In this document: positions 29,417-37,398 of the stretch, piece by piece
Layout: the number at the start of each line of letters is the position of its first letter
Numbering within the stretch: the stretch's first letter is position 1
Origin: Pseudomonas sp. FP453
GTDB lineage: Bacteria > Pseudomonadota > Gammaproteobacteria > Pseudomonadales > Pseudomonadaceae
Assembly (NCBI RefSeq): GCF_030687495.1
Contig: NZ_CP117435.1
Span: 6,142,501-6,206,500 of the forward strand
DNA: 64,000 nt
Direction of reading: 5' to 3'
Notes under the pieces: model-generated
Databases searched by the model: none
What the model was told of the DNA's origin: nothing
What the model saw: the letters and a program-made list of their open reading frames with translations, nothing else
Program-made: the position numbers and the translations under genes

Positions 29417-30238
29417 ATGAAACTTAAACCGCTGCTGGCCCTGGGCCTGACGATTCTGGCTGCTTCTACCCAAGCCTTCGGCGGCACCACGCTGGACCGC
29501 ATCGAGCAAAAGAAAGAGTTGGTAGGTGTGCTGATGGAAAGCTACCCGCCGTTTTCCTTCTTGAACGAGCAAAACCAACTGGACGGCTTCGACGTCGATG
29601 TGGCCAAGGCCGTGGCACAAAAGCTCGGCGTGAAGCTGCGCCTGGAAACCCCGTCCTGGGACGTGATCGCCGCCGGCCGCTGGAGCGGGCGCTACGACAT
29701 CTGCATCTGCTCCATGACCCCGAGCAAGGCCCGCGCCGAAGTGTTCGATTTCCCGGTGGAGTACTACGCGTCGCCCGCGGTGATCGTGGTCAACGCCACG
29801 GACGACCGCATCCACAGCGCCAAGGACTTGAGCGGCAAGAAAGTCGGCCTCACCAGCGCCTCCAGCTATGAAAGCTACCTGAACAAAAACCTGGTGATCG
29901 AAGGCGCCGAAGACACCCAGTTGCAGTACCCGTTCGACAACGTGCAGATCGCCCCGTACGACACCGACAACGTGGCCTTCCAGGACCTCGGCCTCGGCGC
30001 CGGCAAGCGCCTGGATGCGATCCTCACCAACCTGGTTACCGCGCAACCGCGCCTGAGCGAAGACAAGCGCTTCAAGCTCGCTGGCGAGCCGCTGTATTCG
30101 GAGCCCAACTCGGTGGCCATCGAAAAAGGCGACCCGCAGTGGGACAGCAAGGTGCGTGAAGTCTTCGCCCAGCTGAAACAGGACGGCACCTTGAGCCAGC
30201 TGTCGCAAAAATGGATCGGCGCCGACATCAGCCAATGA
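29417..30238 (+). CDS. Amino-acid ABC transporter periplasmic substrate-binding protein
   Basis: A 273-residue periplasmic binding protein of family 3. The signal peptide MKLKPLLALGLTILAASTQA is followed by LDRIEQKKELVGVLMESYPP. Family signatures are GFDVDVAKAVAQKLGVKLRL and RYDICICSMTPSKARAEVFDF. It delivers an amino acid or related compound to the membrane permease encoded by the next gene, which overlaps by four bases. The divergent homocysteine S-methyltransferase suggests a sulfur amino acid or S-methylmethionine as ligand; this is inference. Confidence 0.92.
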   Translation: MKLKPLLALGLTILAASTQAFGGTTLDRIEQKKELVGVLMESYPPFSFLNEQNQLDGFDVDVAKAVAQKLGVKLRLETPSWDVIAAGRWSGRYDICICSMTPSKARAEVFDFPVEYYASPAVIVVNATDDRIHSAKDLSGKKVGLTSASSYESYLNKNLVIEGAEDTQLQYPFDNVQIAPYDTDNVAFQDLGLGAGKRLDAILTNLVTAQPRLSEDKRFKLAGEPLYSEPNSVAIEKGDPQWDSKVREVFAQLKQDGTLSQLSQKWIGADISQ

Positions 30239-31059
30239 CAGCGTTTCCTACACCTCCAAAGATCAGCGAATCACGCGTGCAGCGGCTGTTTGGCTTTCGC
30301 ACGCGGCTCTACCTGACCTGGGCCGCGCTGTTCTGCCTGTTCGCCAGCTTCTTCCTGAGCTTTGACCTGAAGTTCTCGATCATCCTCGACAAGCTGCCCA
30401 ACCTGGTCGGCCTGCACCTGGCGCCCAACGGCTTCCTGCAAGGCGCGGCGCTGACGTTGTTCCTATGCCTGTGCTCCATGGTGATTTCGTCGGTGCTGGG
30501 TTTCGTCACCGCGCTGGGACGCTTGTCGAAAAGCGCCGTGGCCTTTGGCATCGCCAGCTTCTACGCGTCGTTCTTTCGCGGCACGCCGCTGCTGATCCAG
30601 ATCCTGCTGATCTACCTCGGCCTGCCGCAGCTGGGTTTGGTGCCGGGCGCCATCGTCGCCGGGATCATCGCGTTGTCGCTGAACTACGGCGCTTACCTGA
30701 GCGAAATCTTCCGCGCCGGCATCCTTGGCGTCGCCCACGGCCAACGCGAAGCGGCCCTGGCCCTGGGCATGCGCGACAGTGCGATCTTCTGGCACGTGAC
30801 CTTGCCCCAGGCCATGCGCACTATCATCCCGCCGGCGACCAACCAGTTCATCTCGATGCTCAAGGACTCGTCGCTGATCTCGGTGATGGGCGTGTGGGAA
30901 GTGATGTTTTTGGCGCAATCCTACGGCCGGTCGAGCTATCGCTATATCGAGATGCTGACCACCGCTGCGATCATCTACTGGGTGCTGTCGCTGGGGCTGG
31001 AACTGATCCAGGCGCGGATGGAACGGCATTATGGCAAGGGGTATGTGCGCCGCAGCTGA
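30235..31059 (+). CDS. Amino-acid ABC transporter permease
   Basis: A 274-residue HisM/GlnP-type permease. It has hydrophobic segments through its length and the EAA loop EAALALGMRDSAIFWHVTLP near residue 180 that contacts the ATPase. SFFRGTPLLIQILLIYLGL is also typical of polar amino-acid permeases. The ATG at 30235 overlaps the stop of the binding-protein gene (ATGA). No ATP-binding subunit gene follows, so an ATPase encoded elsewhere must serve this pair. Confidence 0.93.
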   Translation: MTAFPTPPKISESRVQRLFGFRTRLYLTWAALFCLFASFFLSFDLKFSIILDKLPNLVGLHLAPNGFLQGAALTLFLCLCSMVISSVLGFVTALGRLSKSAVAFGIASFYASFFRGTPLLIQILLIYLGLPQLGLVPGAIVAGIIALSLNYGAYLSEIFRAGILGVAHGQREAALALGMRDSAIFWHVTLPQAMRTIIPPATNQFISMLKDSSLISVMGVWEVMFLAQSYGRSSYRYIEMLTTAAIIYWVLSLGLELIQARMERHYGKGYVRRS

Positions 31060-31255
31060 TGCTCAGTTGTAGTGACGGCGCAGCTTGCCACGCCCATTTG
31101 CACACCGAGAAACTGCAATAAAATGCAGGTAGATGACGGCTGTGTGATTTTGTACGCAATAAAATGCTGACCCTATTTGAAACCCGCGCCAATAGAGACA
31201 ACTCCCGCACACCAAGAGTGTTGGCCCTGACAGTTATCCCCCCGCCATCTCGCTA
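31060..31255 (+). other. Intergenic region without gene
   Basis: About 195 bases between the permease and the autotransporter leader. I see a small CTGCA/TGCAG hairpin around 31114 and AT-rich stretches such as AATAAAATGC, repeated twice about 45 bases apart. No gene is supported. Confidence 0.5.
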
Positions 31256-31289
31256 AATTCCCGACCTCATCCACAAGAGGTCGGGAATT
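31256..31289 (+). promoter_or_regulatory. Perfect 13-bp hairpin covering the ribosome-binding site of the autotransporter gene
   Basis: AATTCCCGACCTC pairs exactly with GAGGTCGGGAATT around an eight-base loop. The right arm contains the GAGG Shine-Dalgarno sequence and ends one base before the ATG at 31291. The stem would hide the ribosome-binding site. No T-run follows, so it is not a typical terminator. Confidence 0.65.
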
Positions 31290-31290
31290 C

Positions 31291-32574
31291 ATGCCCATAA
31301 CCCCCCGCAGAATCGTACTGTTCATCAGCCTCGCGGTAGCCGCCAGCCTTCCCCACGCGCAAGCACGCGGCGACATCGAGTCCATGCCCTATTGGCCTCA
31401 CCCCTACGACGCGCTGGATGACGAATGGGCGTATGAGCCGAACATTGAAGCCGCGTCCATCGACGGCTTTATCATCCGCCAAGCCACCACACACAATGGC
31501 CGGCAGGTGGCGAAGGTGCTGGAGCCGGCGTTGGTTCGCCTGCTGGAATCTGGTCAGCTGACCTCTGAACAGCTCAAGGCGTTGGAAAAACGCTACGCCG
31601 AACTCGCGCAGCAACCGAACGCTTTCGGCGCAGCTCTCGAACAGTTGGCCGGTAGCCAGAATGCCAACCTCGCCGCTGCAACACAGAGCACCACCCAGCA
31701 ACTCAGCAGCCGCGTGCTCTCGACCCTGCGCGAACTGCCCACCGACACCGATGGCCACTTCTGGGTCAAAAACCTCGGCAGTGAAGGCGGCCTCGACAGC
31801 CAGCGCGGCACCGCCGGCCTGAACACGGCCAACCAGGGCGTGCTCCTGGGCGCAGACTGGGCAGTCGATCATGCATGGCGAGTCGGGGTGCTGGGGGCCA
31901 AGTCCAGCAGTCGCTTCGACACCCGACGCTTCACCGCCGACCTGGACAGCTGGCACCTGGGCGCCTACGCCGTGCGCCAGGACGGCCCATTGGCGTTGCG
32001 CCTGGGGGCGATCTACAGCAGCCATGCCGGGCAGAATCGACGCGGCGTCGAGATCCTCAGTTACAAGGACACGCTCAAGGGCAGCTACAACGCCACAAGC
32101 CAGAATGTGTTCGGTGAAGTGGGCTACCAACTGGGCACTGGCAGCCTGAGCATCGAGCCGTTTGCCGGGCTTGGCTACCAGCGCTACAGCCGGGACAGTT
32201 TCAGGGAGCAAGGGGGGCCGACAGCACTGAATGTCGATGCACAGACCCAGCAAAACCTGAACAGCACCGTTGGCCTGCGCCTGGCCAGGCTGATTCGGTT
32301 CGATAACCAGATGAGCCTCACGCCACACCTGAGCGCAGGCTGGAAACACCTGTATGGCGACGTCGAAAGCCAGGTGCGCCAGTCCTTTCGCCAGGGCGGC
32401 ATCGATGACTTCACCATCCAAGGCTCTTCCCTGGACCGCAACAGCCTGAGCCTGTTGGCGGGGCTGGACTTGAATCTGTCTTCGAACCACAGCCTCGGCC
32501 TGGCCTATATGGCTGAAAACGGCACCCACAGCAGCAACCAGGGCCTGATGGGGCAATGGCGGATGAGGTTCTGA
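31291..32574 (+). CDS. Small autotransporter (C-terminal autotransporter beta-barrel)
   Basis: A 427-residue protein with signal peptide ending in SLPHAQA. The C-terminal part from about residue 150 is a type Va autotransporter barrel. It begins with GHFWVKNLGSEGG, has AWRVGVLGAKSSS and TFADLDSWHLGAYAV-like strands, SIEPFAGLGYQRY near residue 287, and ends in MGQWRMRF with the terminal Phe recognised by the Bam machinery. The passenger is only about 120 residues, with a helical, Gln/Ala-rich stretch (LTSEQLKALEKRYAELAQQ). Function is unknown; it could be a surface adhesin or a barrel with a small exposed helix. A hairpin masks its ribosome-binding site. Confidence 0.88.
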   Translation: MPITPRRIVLFISLAVAASLPHAQARGDIESMPYWPHPYDALDDEWAYEPNIEAASIDGFIIRQATTHNGRQVAKVLEPALVRLLESGQLTSEQLKALEKRYAELAQQPNAFGAALEQLAGSQNANLAAATQSTTQQLSSRVLSTLRELPTDTDGHFWVKNLGSEGGLDSQRGTAGLNTANQGVLLGADWAVDHAWRVGVLGAKSSSRFDTRRFTADLDSWHLGAYAVRQDGPLALRLGAIYSSHAGQNRRGVEILSYKDTLKGSYNATSQNVFGEVGYQLGTGSLSIEPFAGLGYQRYSRDSFREQGGPTALNVDAQTQQNLNSTVGLRLARLIRFDNQMSLTPHLSAGWKHLYGDVESQVRQSFRQGGIDDFTIQGSSLDRNSLSLLAGLDLNLSSNHSLGLAYMAENGTHSSNQGLMGQWRMRF

Positions 32575-32591
32575 CACGTCTTACGACAGCG

Positions 32592-32638
32592 GGACGCGGA
32601 GCGTCCGGGGCGGCGTTCCCACGCGGAGCGTGGGAACG
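32592..32638. repeat. Pseudomonas intergenic palindromes (REP-type)
   Basis: Two adjacent palindromes: GGACGC/GCGTCC at 32592-32606 and CGTTCCCACGC/GCGTGGGAACG at 32614-32638, both with a GGA loop. This GGAGCGTGGGAACG type is common between Pseudomonas genes. It lies between converging genes. Confidence 0.8.
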
Positions 32639-32645
32639 AGCAGGC

Positions 32646-32672
32646 AAAAAAAAGGAGGGCACCTGCCCCCCC
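32646..32672 (-). terminator. Intrinsic terminator after pycB
   Basis: On the minus strand GGGGGGC pairs with GCCCTCC (one G-T pair) around AGGT and is followed by eight T residues. It lies about 30 bases past the pycB stop. Confidence 0.75.
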
Positions 32673-32702
32673 GAGGATTAAGCGATAGTGTCGAAGGCTG
32701 GA

Positions 32703-34511
32703 TCAGCCTTCGATTTCAATCAGGATTTCGCCCGGGTTGACCCGGTCGCCCTTGGCCACGTGAACGGCGGTCACCTTGCCGGCAATCGCTGCCTGCACTT
32801 CGGTTTCCATCTTCATCGCTTCGGTGATCAGCACGGCCTGGCCGGCCTTGACCACGTCGCCTTCCTTGACCAGCACGTCGACGATATTGCCCGGCATCGC
32901 GGTGCTGACATGGCCCGGCGCAGTGGCTTGCTTGCGCTTGCTGCTGCCGCCGCCGACAAACTCGTTGAGCGGTTCGAACACCACTTCTTCCGGCATGCCG
33001 TCGATGGACAGGTAGAAGTGGCGCTTGCCTTCGGCCTTCACGCCGACACCGGTGATGTCCACGCGGTAGCTTTCACCGTGCACGTCGATGACGAACTCGG
33101 TCGGCACGCCTTCGCCACCGGCACGCGCCACGCCGCCCGCCTCGGGAATCGGCAGCAGCACTTCCGGCGCCAGGGTGCCGGCGTCGCGTTCTTCGAGGAA
33201 CTTGCGGCCAATGTCCGGGAACATGGCATAGGTCAGCACGTCTTCTTCGGACTTGGCCAACGCGCCGATCTCGCCGCGCAGCTTGGTCATTTCCGGCTTG
33301 AGCAGGTCAGCCGGGCGCACGTCGATCACTTCTTCGCTGCCGATAGCCTGGCGACGCAGTTGCTCATTCACCGTGCCCGGCGCCTTGCCGTAGCCGCCTT
33401 GCAGGTAGAGCTTCACTTCGTTGGTGATGGTCTTGTAGCGCTCGCCGGCCAGCACGTTGAAGAACGCCTGGGTGCCGACGATCTGCGACGTCGGCGTGAC
33501 CAGCGGCGGGAAGCCAAGGTCTTCACGCACACGCGGGATCTCGGCCAGCACTTCGCTCATGCGGTTGAGGGCGCCCTGCTCTTTCAACTGGTTGGCCAGG
33601 TTGGAAATCATCCCGCCCGGCACCTGGTTGACTTGCACACGGGTGTCGACCGCGGTGAATTCGCTTTCGAACTGGTGATATTTCTTACGCACTGCGTAGA
33701 AGTACAGGCCGATCTCTTGCAGCAGCTCCAGGCTCAGGCCGGTGTCGAACTCGCTGCCTTTAAGGGCGGCGACCATCGACTCGGTGCCCGGGTGGCTGGT
33801 GCCCCAGGCGAAGCTGGAGATGGCGGTGTCGATGTGGCTCGCGCCGTTTTCGATGGCCTTGAGTTGGCACATCGCGGCCAGACCAGCAGTGTCATGCGAG
33901 TGGATGAAAATCGGCAGGGTCTGCTCGGCTTTCAGCGCCTTGACCAGTTCGCCGGTGGCGTACGGGGTCAGCAGGCCGGCCATGTCCTTGATCGCGATGG
34001 AGTCGCAACCCATGGCTTCCAACTGCTTGGCCTGGGCCACGAACGCCTCGACGGTGTGCACCGGGCTGGTGGTGTAGGCGATGGTGCCCTGGGCATGTTT
34101 GCCTGCCGCTTTTACTGCTTCGATGGCCACGCGCAGGTTACGCACGTCGTTCATCGCGTCGAAGATGCGGAACACGTCGATGCCATTCACGGCGGCCTTG
34201 GCGACGAAGGCTTTGACCACGTCGTCGCTGTAATGGCGGTAGCCCAGCAGGTTCTGGCCGCGTAGGAGCATTTGCAGGCGGGTGTTGGGCAACGCGGCGC
34301 GCAGTTTGCGCAGGCGCTCCCACGGGTCTTCTTTCAGGAAGCGCACGCAGGCGTCGAAGGTCGCGCCGCCCCAGACTTCCAGGGACCAGTAGCCGACTTT
34401 GTCGAGCTTGTCGCAGATCGGCAGCATGTCGTCAGTGCGCATGCGGGTTGCGAGCAACGATTGGTGGGCGTCGCGCAGGATGGTGTCGGTTACGAAGATT
34501 TTCTTGCTCAT
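32703..34511 (-). CDS. pycB: Pyruvate carboxylase subunit B / oxaloacetate decarboxylase alpha-type subunit
   Basis: A 602-residue carboxyltransferase subunit. The N-terminal domain begins VTDTILRDAHQSLLATRM and has FDAMNDVRNL and the metal-binding FIHSHDTAG near residue 205. The C-terminus is a biotin carrier domain with the biotinyl Lys in EAMKMETEV near residue 567. With PycA it makes oxaloacetate from pyruvate and bicarbonate to refill the TCA cycle. It follows pycA by 11 bases on the minus strand with GAGGAAAAG as ribosome-binding site. In Pseudomonas this pair acts as the two-subunit pyruvate carboxylase, not as the Na+-pumping decarboxylase. Confidence 0.95.
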   Translation of the reverse strand: MSKKIFVTDTILRDAHQSLLATRMRTDDMLPICDKLDKVGYWSLEVWGGATFDACVRFLKEDPWERLRKLRAALPNTRLQMLLRGQNLLGYRHYSDDVVKAFVAKAAVNGIDVFRIFDAMNDVRNLRVAIEAVKAAGKHAQGTIAYTTSPVHTVEAFVAQAKQLEAMGCDSIAIKDMAGLLTPYATGELVKALKAEQTLPIFIHSHDTAGLAAMCQLKAIENGASHIDTAISSFAWGTSHPGTESMVAALKGSEFDTGLSLELLQEIGLYFYAVRKKYHQFESEFTAVDTRVQVNQVPGGMISNLANQLKEQGALNRMSEVLAEIPRVREDLGFPPLVTPTSQIVGTQAFFNVLAGERYKTITNEVKLYLQGGYGKAPGTVNEQLRRQAIGSEEVIDVRPADLLKPEMTKLRGEIGALAKSEEDVLTYAMFPDIGRKFLEERDAGTLAPEVLLPIPEAGGVARAGGEGVPTEFVIDVHGESYRVDITGVGVKAEGKRHFYLSIDGMPEEVVFEPLNEFVGGGSSKRKQATAPGHVSTAMPGNIVDVLVKEGDVVKAGQAVLITEAMKMETEVQAAIAGKVTAVHVAKGDRVNPGEILIEIEG

Positions 34512-34522
34512 TATTCTTTTCC

Positions 34523-35938
34523 TCACAGGCCTGCGTGGGCGGCGATGGCGGCGGCGATGGCCAGGGCCAGCTCTTCGGGTTTGCGCTTGATCGAGTAGTT
34601 GGTCAGCTCAGGGTGGCTTTCCACGAAACTGGTGTTGAACTGGCCGCTGCGGAATTCCGGGTTGCGCAGGATTTCCTGGTAGTAGGCGGCGGTGGTCTTC
34701 ACGCCTTGCAGGCGCATGTCGTCCAGGGCACGCAGGCCGCGGTCCATGGCTTCTTCCCAGGTCAACGCCCACACCACCAGTTTCAGGCACATGGAGTCGT
34801 AGAACGGCGGGATGGTGTAGCCGGTGTAGATCGCCGTGTCGGTGCGCACGCCGGGACCGCCGGGGGCGTAGTAACGGGTGATCTTGCCGAAGCTGGGCAG
34901 GAAGTTGTTTTTCGGGTCTTCGGCGTTGATACGGAACTGCAACGCAAAACCACGGTGCTGGATATCTTCCTGTTTCACCGACAGCGGCAGGCCCGAGGCG
35001 ATGCGGATCTGCTCGCGGACGATGTCGATCCCGGTGATTTCTTCGGTGATGGTGTGTTCCACCTGCACCCGGGTGTTCATCTCCATGAAGTACACCTCGC
35101 CCTCGGCGAGCAGGAACTCCACGGTGCCGGCGTTCTCGTAGCCCACGGCCTTGGCGGCACGCACCGACAGGTCGCCGATGTAGGCGCGCTGTTCCGGGGT
35201 CAGCTGCGGGCTTGGGGCGATTTCGATGAGCTTCTGGTTGCGGCGCTGGATCGAGCAATCACGCTCGAACAGATGCACCACGTTGCCAAAGCTGTCACCG
35301 AGGATCTGTGCCTCGATGTGCTTGGGGTTGACGATGCATTTTTCCAGGAACACTTCCGCCGAACCGAAGGCCTTGGTGGCTTCGGAAATAACCCGGGGGA
35401 AGGCTTGTTCAAGTTCTTCGCGGCTGTTGCAACGGCGGATACCGCGCCCGCCACCACCGGAGGTGGCCTTGAGCATCACCGGGTAACCAATGCGGTCGCC
35501 TTCGGTGAGGGCTTCAGCGATGTCGGCGACGTTGCCTTCGGTGCCGGGGGTGACCGGTACGCCGGCCTTGATCATGCTGCGGCGCGCTTCGGTCTTGTCG
35601 CCCATGCGGCGGATCACTTCAGCGGACGGGCCGATGAATTTGATCCCACGTTCGGCGCAGATGTCCGCCAGTTCGGCGTTTTCCGACAGGAAGCCGTAGC
35701 CGGGGTGCAGGGCATCACAACCGGTTTCCACGGCCAGGTTCACCAGCTTGCGCGGGTTCAGGTAGCCGGCCAGGGGCTCGGCACCAATGCTGTGGGCTTC
35801 GTCGGCACGTTTGACGTGCAACGCGTGACGGTCGGCGTCGGAGTAGACCGCGACCGAGCGAATGCCCATCTCGGCGCAGGCACGCACGATTCGTACGGCA
35901 ATTTCACCACGGTTGGCGATCAGGATCTTTTTTATCAC
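34523..35938 (-). CDS. pycA: Pyruvate carboxylase subunit A (biotin carboxylase)
   Basis: A 471-residue biotin carboxylase of the ATP-grasp family that carboxylates the biotin on PycB using ATP and bicarbonate. Visible motifs are KKILIANRGEIAVRIVRAC at the N-terminus, ATSGGGGRGIRRC (ATP-binding loop) near residue 160, and FMEMNTRVQVEHTITEEITG near residue 282. The start codon is GTG with AAGGGAA upstream. Housekeeping AccC is similar, but adjacency to the carboxyltransferase/BCCP gene and to a divergent LysR gene supports PycA. Confidence 0.94.
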   Translation of the reverse strand: MIKKILIANRGEIAVRIVRACAEMGIRSVAVYSDADRHALHVKRADEAHSIGAEPLAGYLNPRKLVNLAVETGCDALHPGYGFLSENAELADICAERGIKFIGPSAEVIRRMGDKTEARRSMIKAGVPVTPGTEGNVADIAEALTEGDRIGYPVMLKATSGGGGRGIRRCNSREELEQAFPRVISEATKAFGSAEVFLEKCIVNPKHIEAQILGDSFGNVVHLFERDCSIQRRNQKLIEIAPSPQLTPEQRAYIGDLSVRAAKAVGYENAGTVEFLLAEGEVYFMEMNTRVQVEHTITEEITGIDIVREQIRIASGLPLSVKQEDIQHRGFALQFRINAEDPKNNFLPSFGKITRYYAPGGPGVRTDTAIYTGYTIPPFYDSMCLKLVVWALTWEEAMDRGLRALDDMRLQGVKTTAAYYQEILRNPEFRSGQFNTSFVESHPELTNYSIKRKPEELALAIAAAIAAHAGL

Positions 35939-36061
35939 TTGGAAATTCCCTTGAGCCGATTGCTGCGTTCTTCGACCCGCTAGACCCGGGTCGGCGCGTG
36001 ACCAAATGTTTCATGACAGTCGCGAGACACACACTAAGCCCGTGGAGGGATTAACAAAAAT

Positions 36062-36097
36062 CAATAATTATTGGGTCGTGCATAAGTAAAGACTTAT
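36062..36097. promoter_or_regulatory. PycR operator candidates between pycA and pycR
   Basis: Two perfect AT-rich dyads lie in the divergent intergenic region: CAATAATTATTG (36062-36073) and ATAAGTAAAGACTTAT (36082-36097, six-base arms with a four-base spacer). The second contains the T-N11-A core typical of LysR-type sites. Confidence 0.5.
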
Positions 36098-36134
36098 AGT
36101 TGGCCGGACAGCCGCGCGCGAAAGGACGATAAAA

Positions 36135-37109
36135 ATGCGTAAGTCATTGATGCGTATGACATTGCGTCAATTGCAGATCTTCAATGAAGTGTGCGATTTG
36201 CGCTCGTACAGCCGTGCTGCCGAGGAAATGTCCCTCACACAACCCGCCGTCAGCCTGCAAATTCGCCAGCTGGAAGAGCTGATCGGCCAGCCATTATTCG
36301 ATTACGTCGGCAAAAAGCTCTACATGACCGAGGCCGCCGAAGCCTTGCAGCGCGCCAGCCGGGACATTTTCGGGCGCCTGGAAAACCTCGACATGCAGCT
36401 GTCGGATATGCAGGGCTCGCTGCAAGGCCAGTTGAAGCTGGCGATTGAATCCAGCGCCAAGTACTTCGTGCCGCACCTGTTTGCCGCGTTCAAGCGCCAG
36501 CATCCCGAAGTGCAGCTGCACCTGACCGTGGTCAACCGCGCCCAGGTGATTCGCCGGCTGTCGGACAACCGCGACGACCTGGTGATCATGTCCATGGTGC
36601 CCCAGGACATGGGCCTGGAGTTCCTGCCGTTCCTCAACAACCCGATCGTCGCGGTGGCGCCCCCTGATCACCCCTTGAGCCTGCAAGGCCCGCTGCGCTT
36701 GCAAGACCTGGAGCCTTACACGCTGCTGGTGCGCGAGCAGGGTTCCGGCACGCGGATGGCCTGCGAGGAATACTTCAAGGAGAAGCGCGTGCATTTCACC
36801 CAGACGGTGGAAGTGTCATCGGCCGAGGCCCAGCGCGAATGCGTGAGCGCAGGGTTGGGCGTGGCCTTGCTGACGCGCCACGCCGTGAACCTGGAACTGG
36901 CCAGCGGCGGGCTCAAGGAGCTGCCGGTGGAAGAGCTGCCGCTGTACCGCAGTTGGTGCCTGGTGCAGGCCAAGGCCAAGCGCCTGTCACCGGTGGCCCA
37001 TGCGTTCCTGGGCTTTATCCGCAGCGAACGGGCACAGATCAGCGTGCTGGCTGAGCGTTTCGCTGGGCAGCCACGGGTGCTTGCCAGTGGAGTTCCGGGT
37101 AGTCACTGA
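36135..37109 (+). CDS. pycR: LysR-family regulator PycR
   Basis: A 324-residue LysR regulator, with LRQLQIFNEVCDLRSYSRAA and MSLTQPAVSLQIRQLEELIG forming the winged helix-turn-helix. The effector domain resembles CbbR-type regulators (LKLAIESSAKYFVPHLFAAF). It is divergent from pycAB, the position of pycR in P. aeruginosa, and likely controls pyruvate carboxylase expression. AAAGGA precedes the ATG at 36135. Its 3' end overlaps tail-to-tail with a small minus-strand gene. Confidence 0.9.
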   Translation: MRKSLMRMTLRQLQIFNEVCDLRSYSRAAEEMSLTQPAVSLQIRQLEELIGQPLFDYVGKKLYMTEAAEALQRASRDIFGRLENLDMQLSDMQGSLQGQLKLAIESSAKYFVPHLFAAFKRQHPEVQLHLTVVNRAQVIRRLSDNRDDLVIMSMVPQDMGLEFLPFLNNPIVAVAPPDHPLSLQGPLRLQDLEPYTLLVREQGSGTRMACEEYFKEKRVHFTQTVEVSSAEAQRECVSAGLGVALLTRHAVNLELASGGLKELPVEELPLYRSWCLVQAKAKRLSPVAHAFLGFIRSERAQISVLAERFAGQPRVLASGVPGSH

Positions 37110-37236
37110 TGCTCTGGAGCAATTGGCGTTCTTCACAACGGTCTTCGATTGCGCGACGGAACGCCATGCGGCGCTGGTCTTCCTGCTGACGGCGGGTTTT
37201 TACGGCGCTGTTGCTGTCTTCGTAGGGACGGGCCAT
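37039..37236 (-). CDS. Small conserved-looking hypothetical protein (65 aa)
   Basis: The protein begins MARPYEDSNSAVKTRRQQED and continues QRRMAFRRAIEDRCEERQLL, a highly charged helix. I recall similar short Arg/Gln-rich Pseudomonas proteins (PA3496-like family), but this match is from memory and tentative. GGGAG lies seven bases before the ATG on the minus strand, which supports real translation. It overlaps the last 71 bases of pycR on the opposite strand. Confidence 0.55.
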   Translation of the reverse strand: MARPYEDSNSAVKTRRQQEDQRRMAFRRAIEDRCEERQLLQSISDYPELHWQAPVAAQRNAQPAR

Positions 37237-37360
37237 TTCGAGTCTCCCAATGCGAGTACGGGAGTTCAGGATGGCCTTGGGCGGTTACGGTTTGGCGGCG
37301 CGGGGATGACAGGACGATGAATCTTCGGAAGTTGACGCATATCCACTGTGGGAACGGGTC

Positions 37361-37392
37361 AATGTGGGAGCGGGCTTGCCCGCTCCCACATT
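37361..37392. repeat. REP palindrome
   Basis: AATGTGGGAGCGGGC and its complement form a near-continuous 32-base palindrome with centre TT. It is a single REP of the GTGGGAGC class seen in the two REPINs, between the 65-aa gene and the RpiR gene. Confidence 0.85.
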
Positions 37393-37398
37393 AGTCTG

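Noticed and set aside
32703..35938. pycBA as Na+-pumping oxaloacetate decarboxylase
   Set aside because: No beta or gamma membrane subunit genes accompany them, while a biotin carboxylase subunit does.
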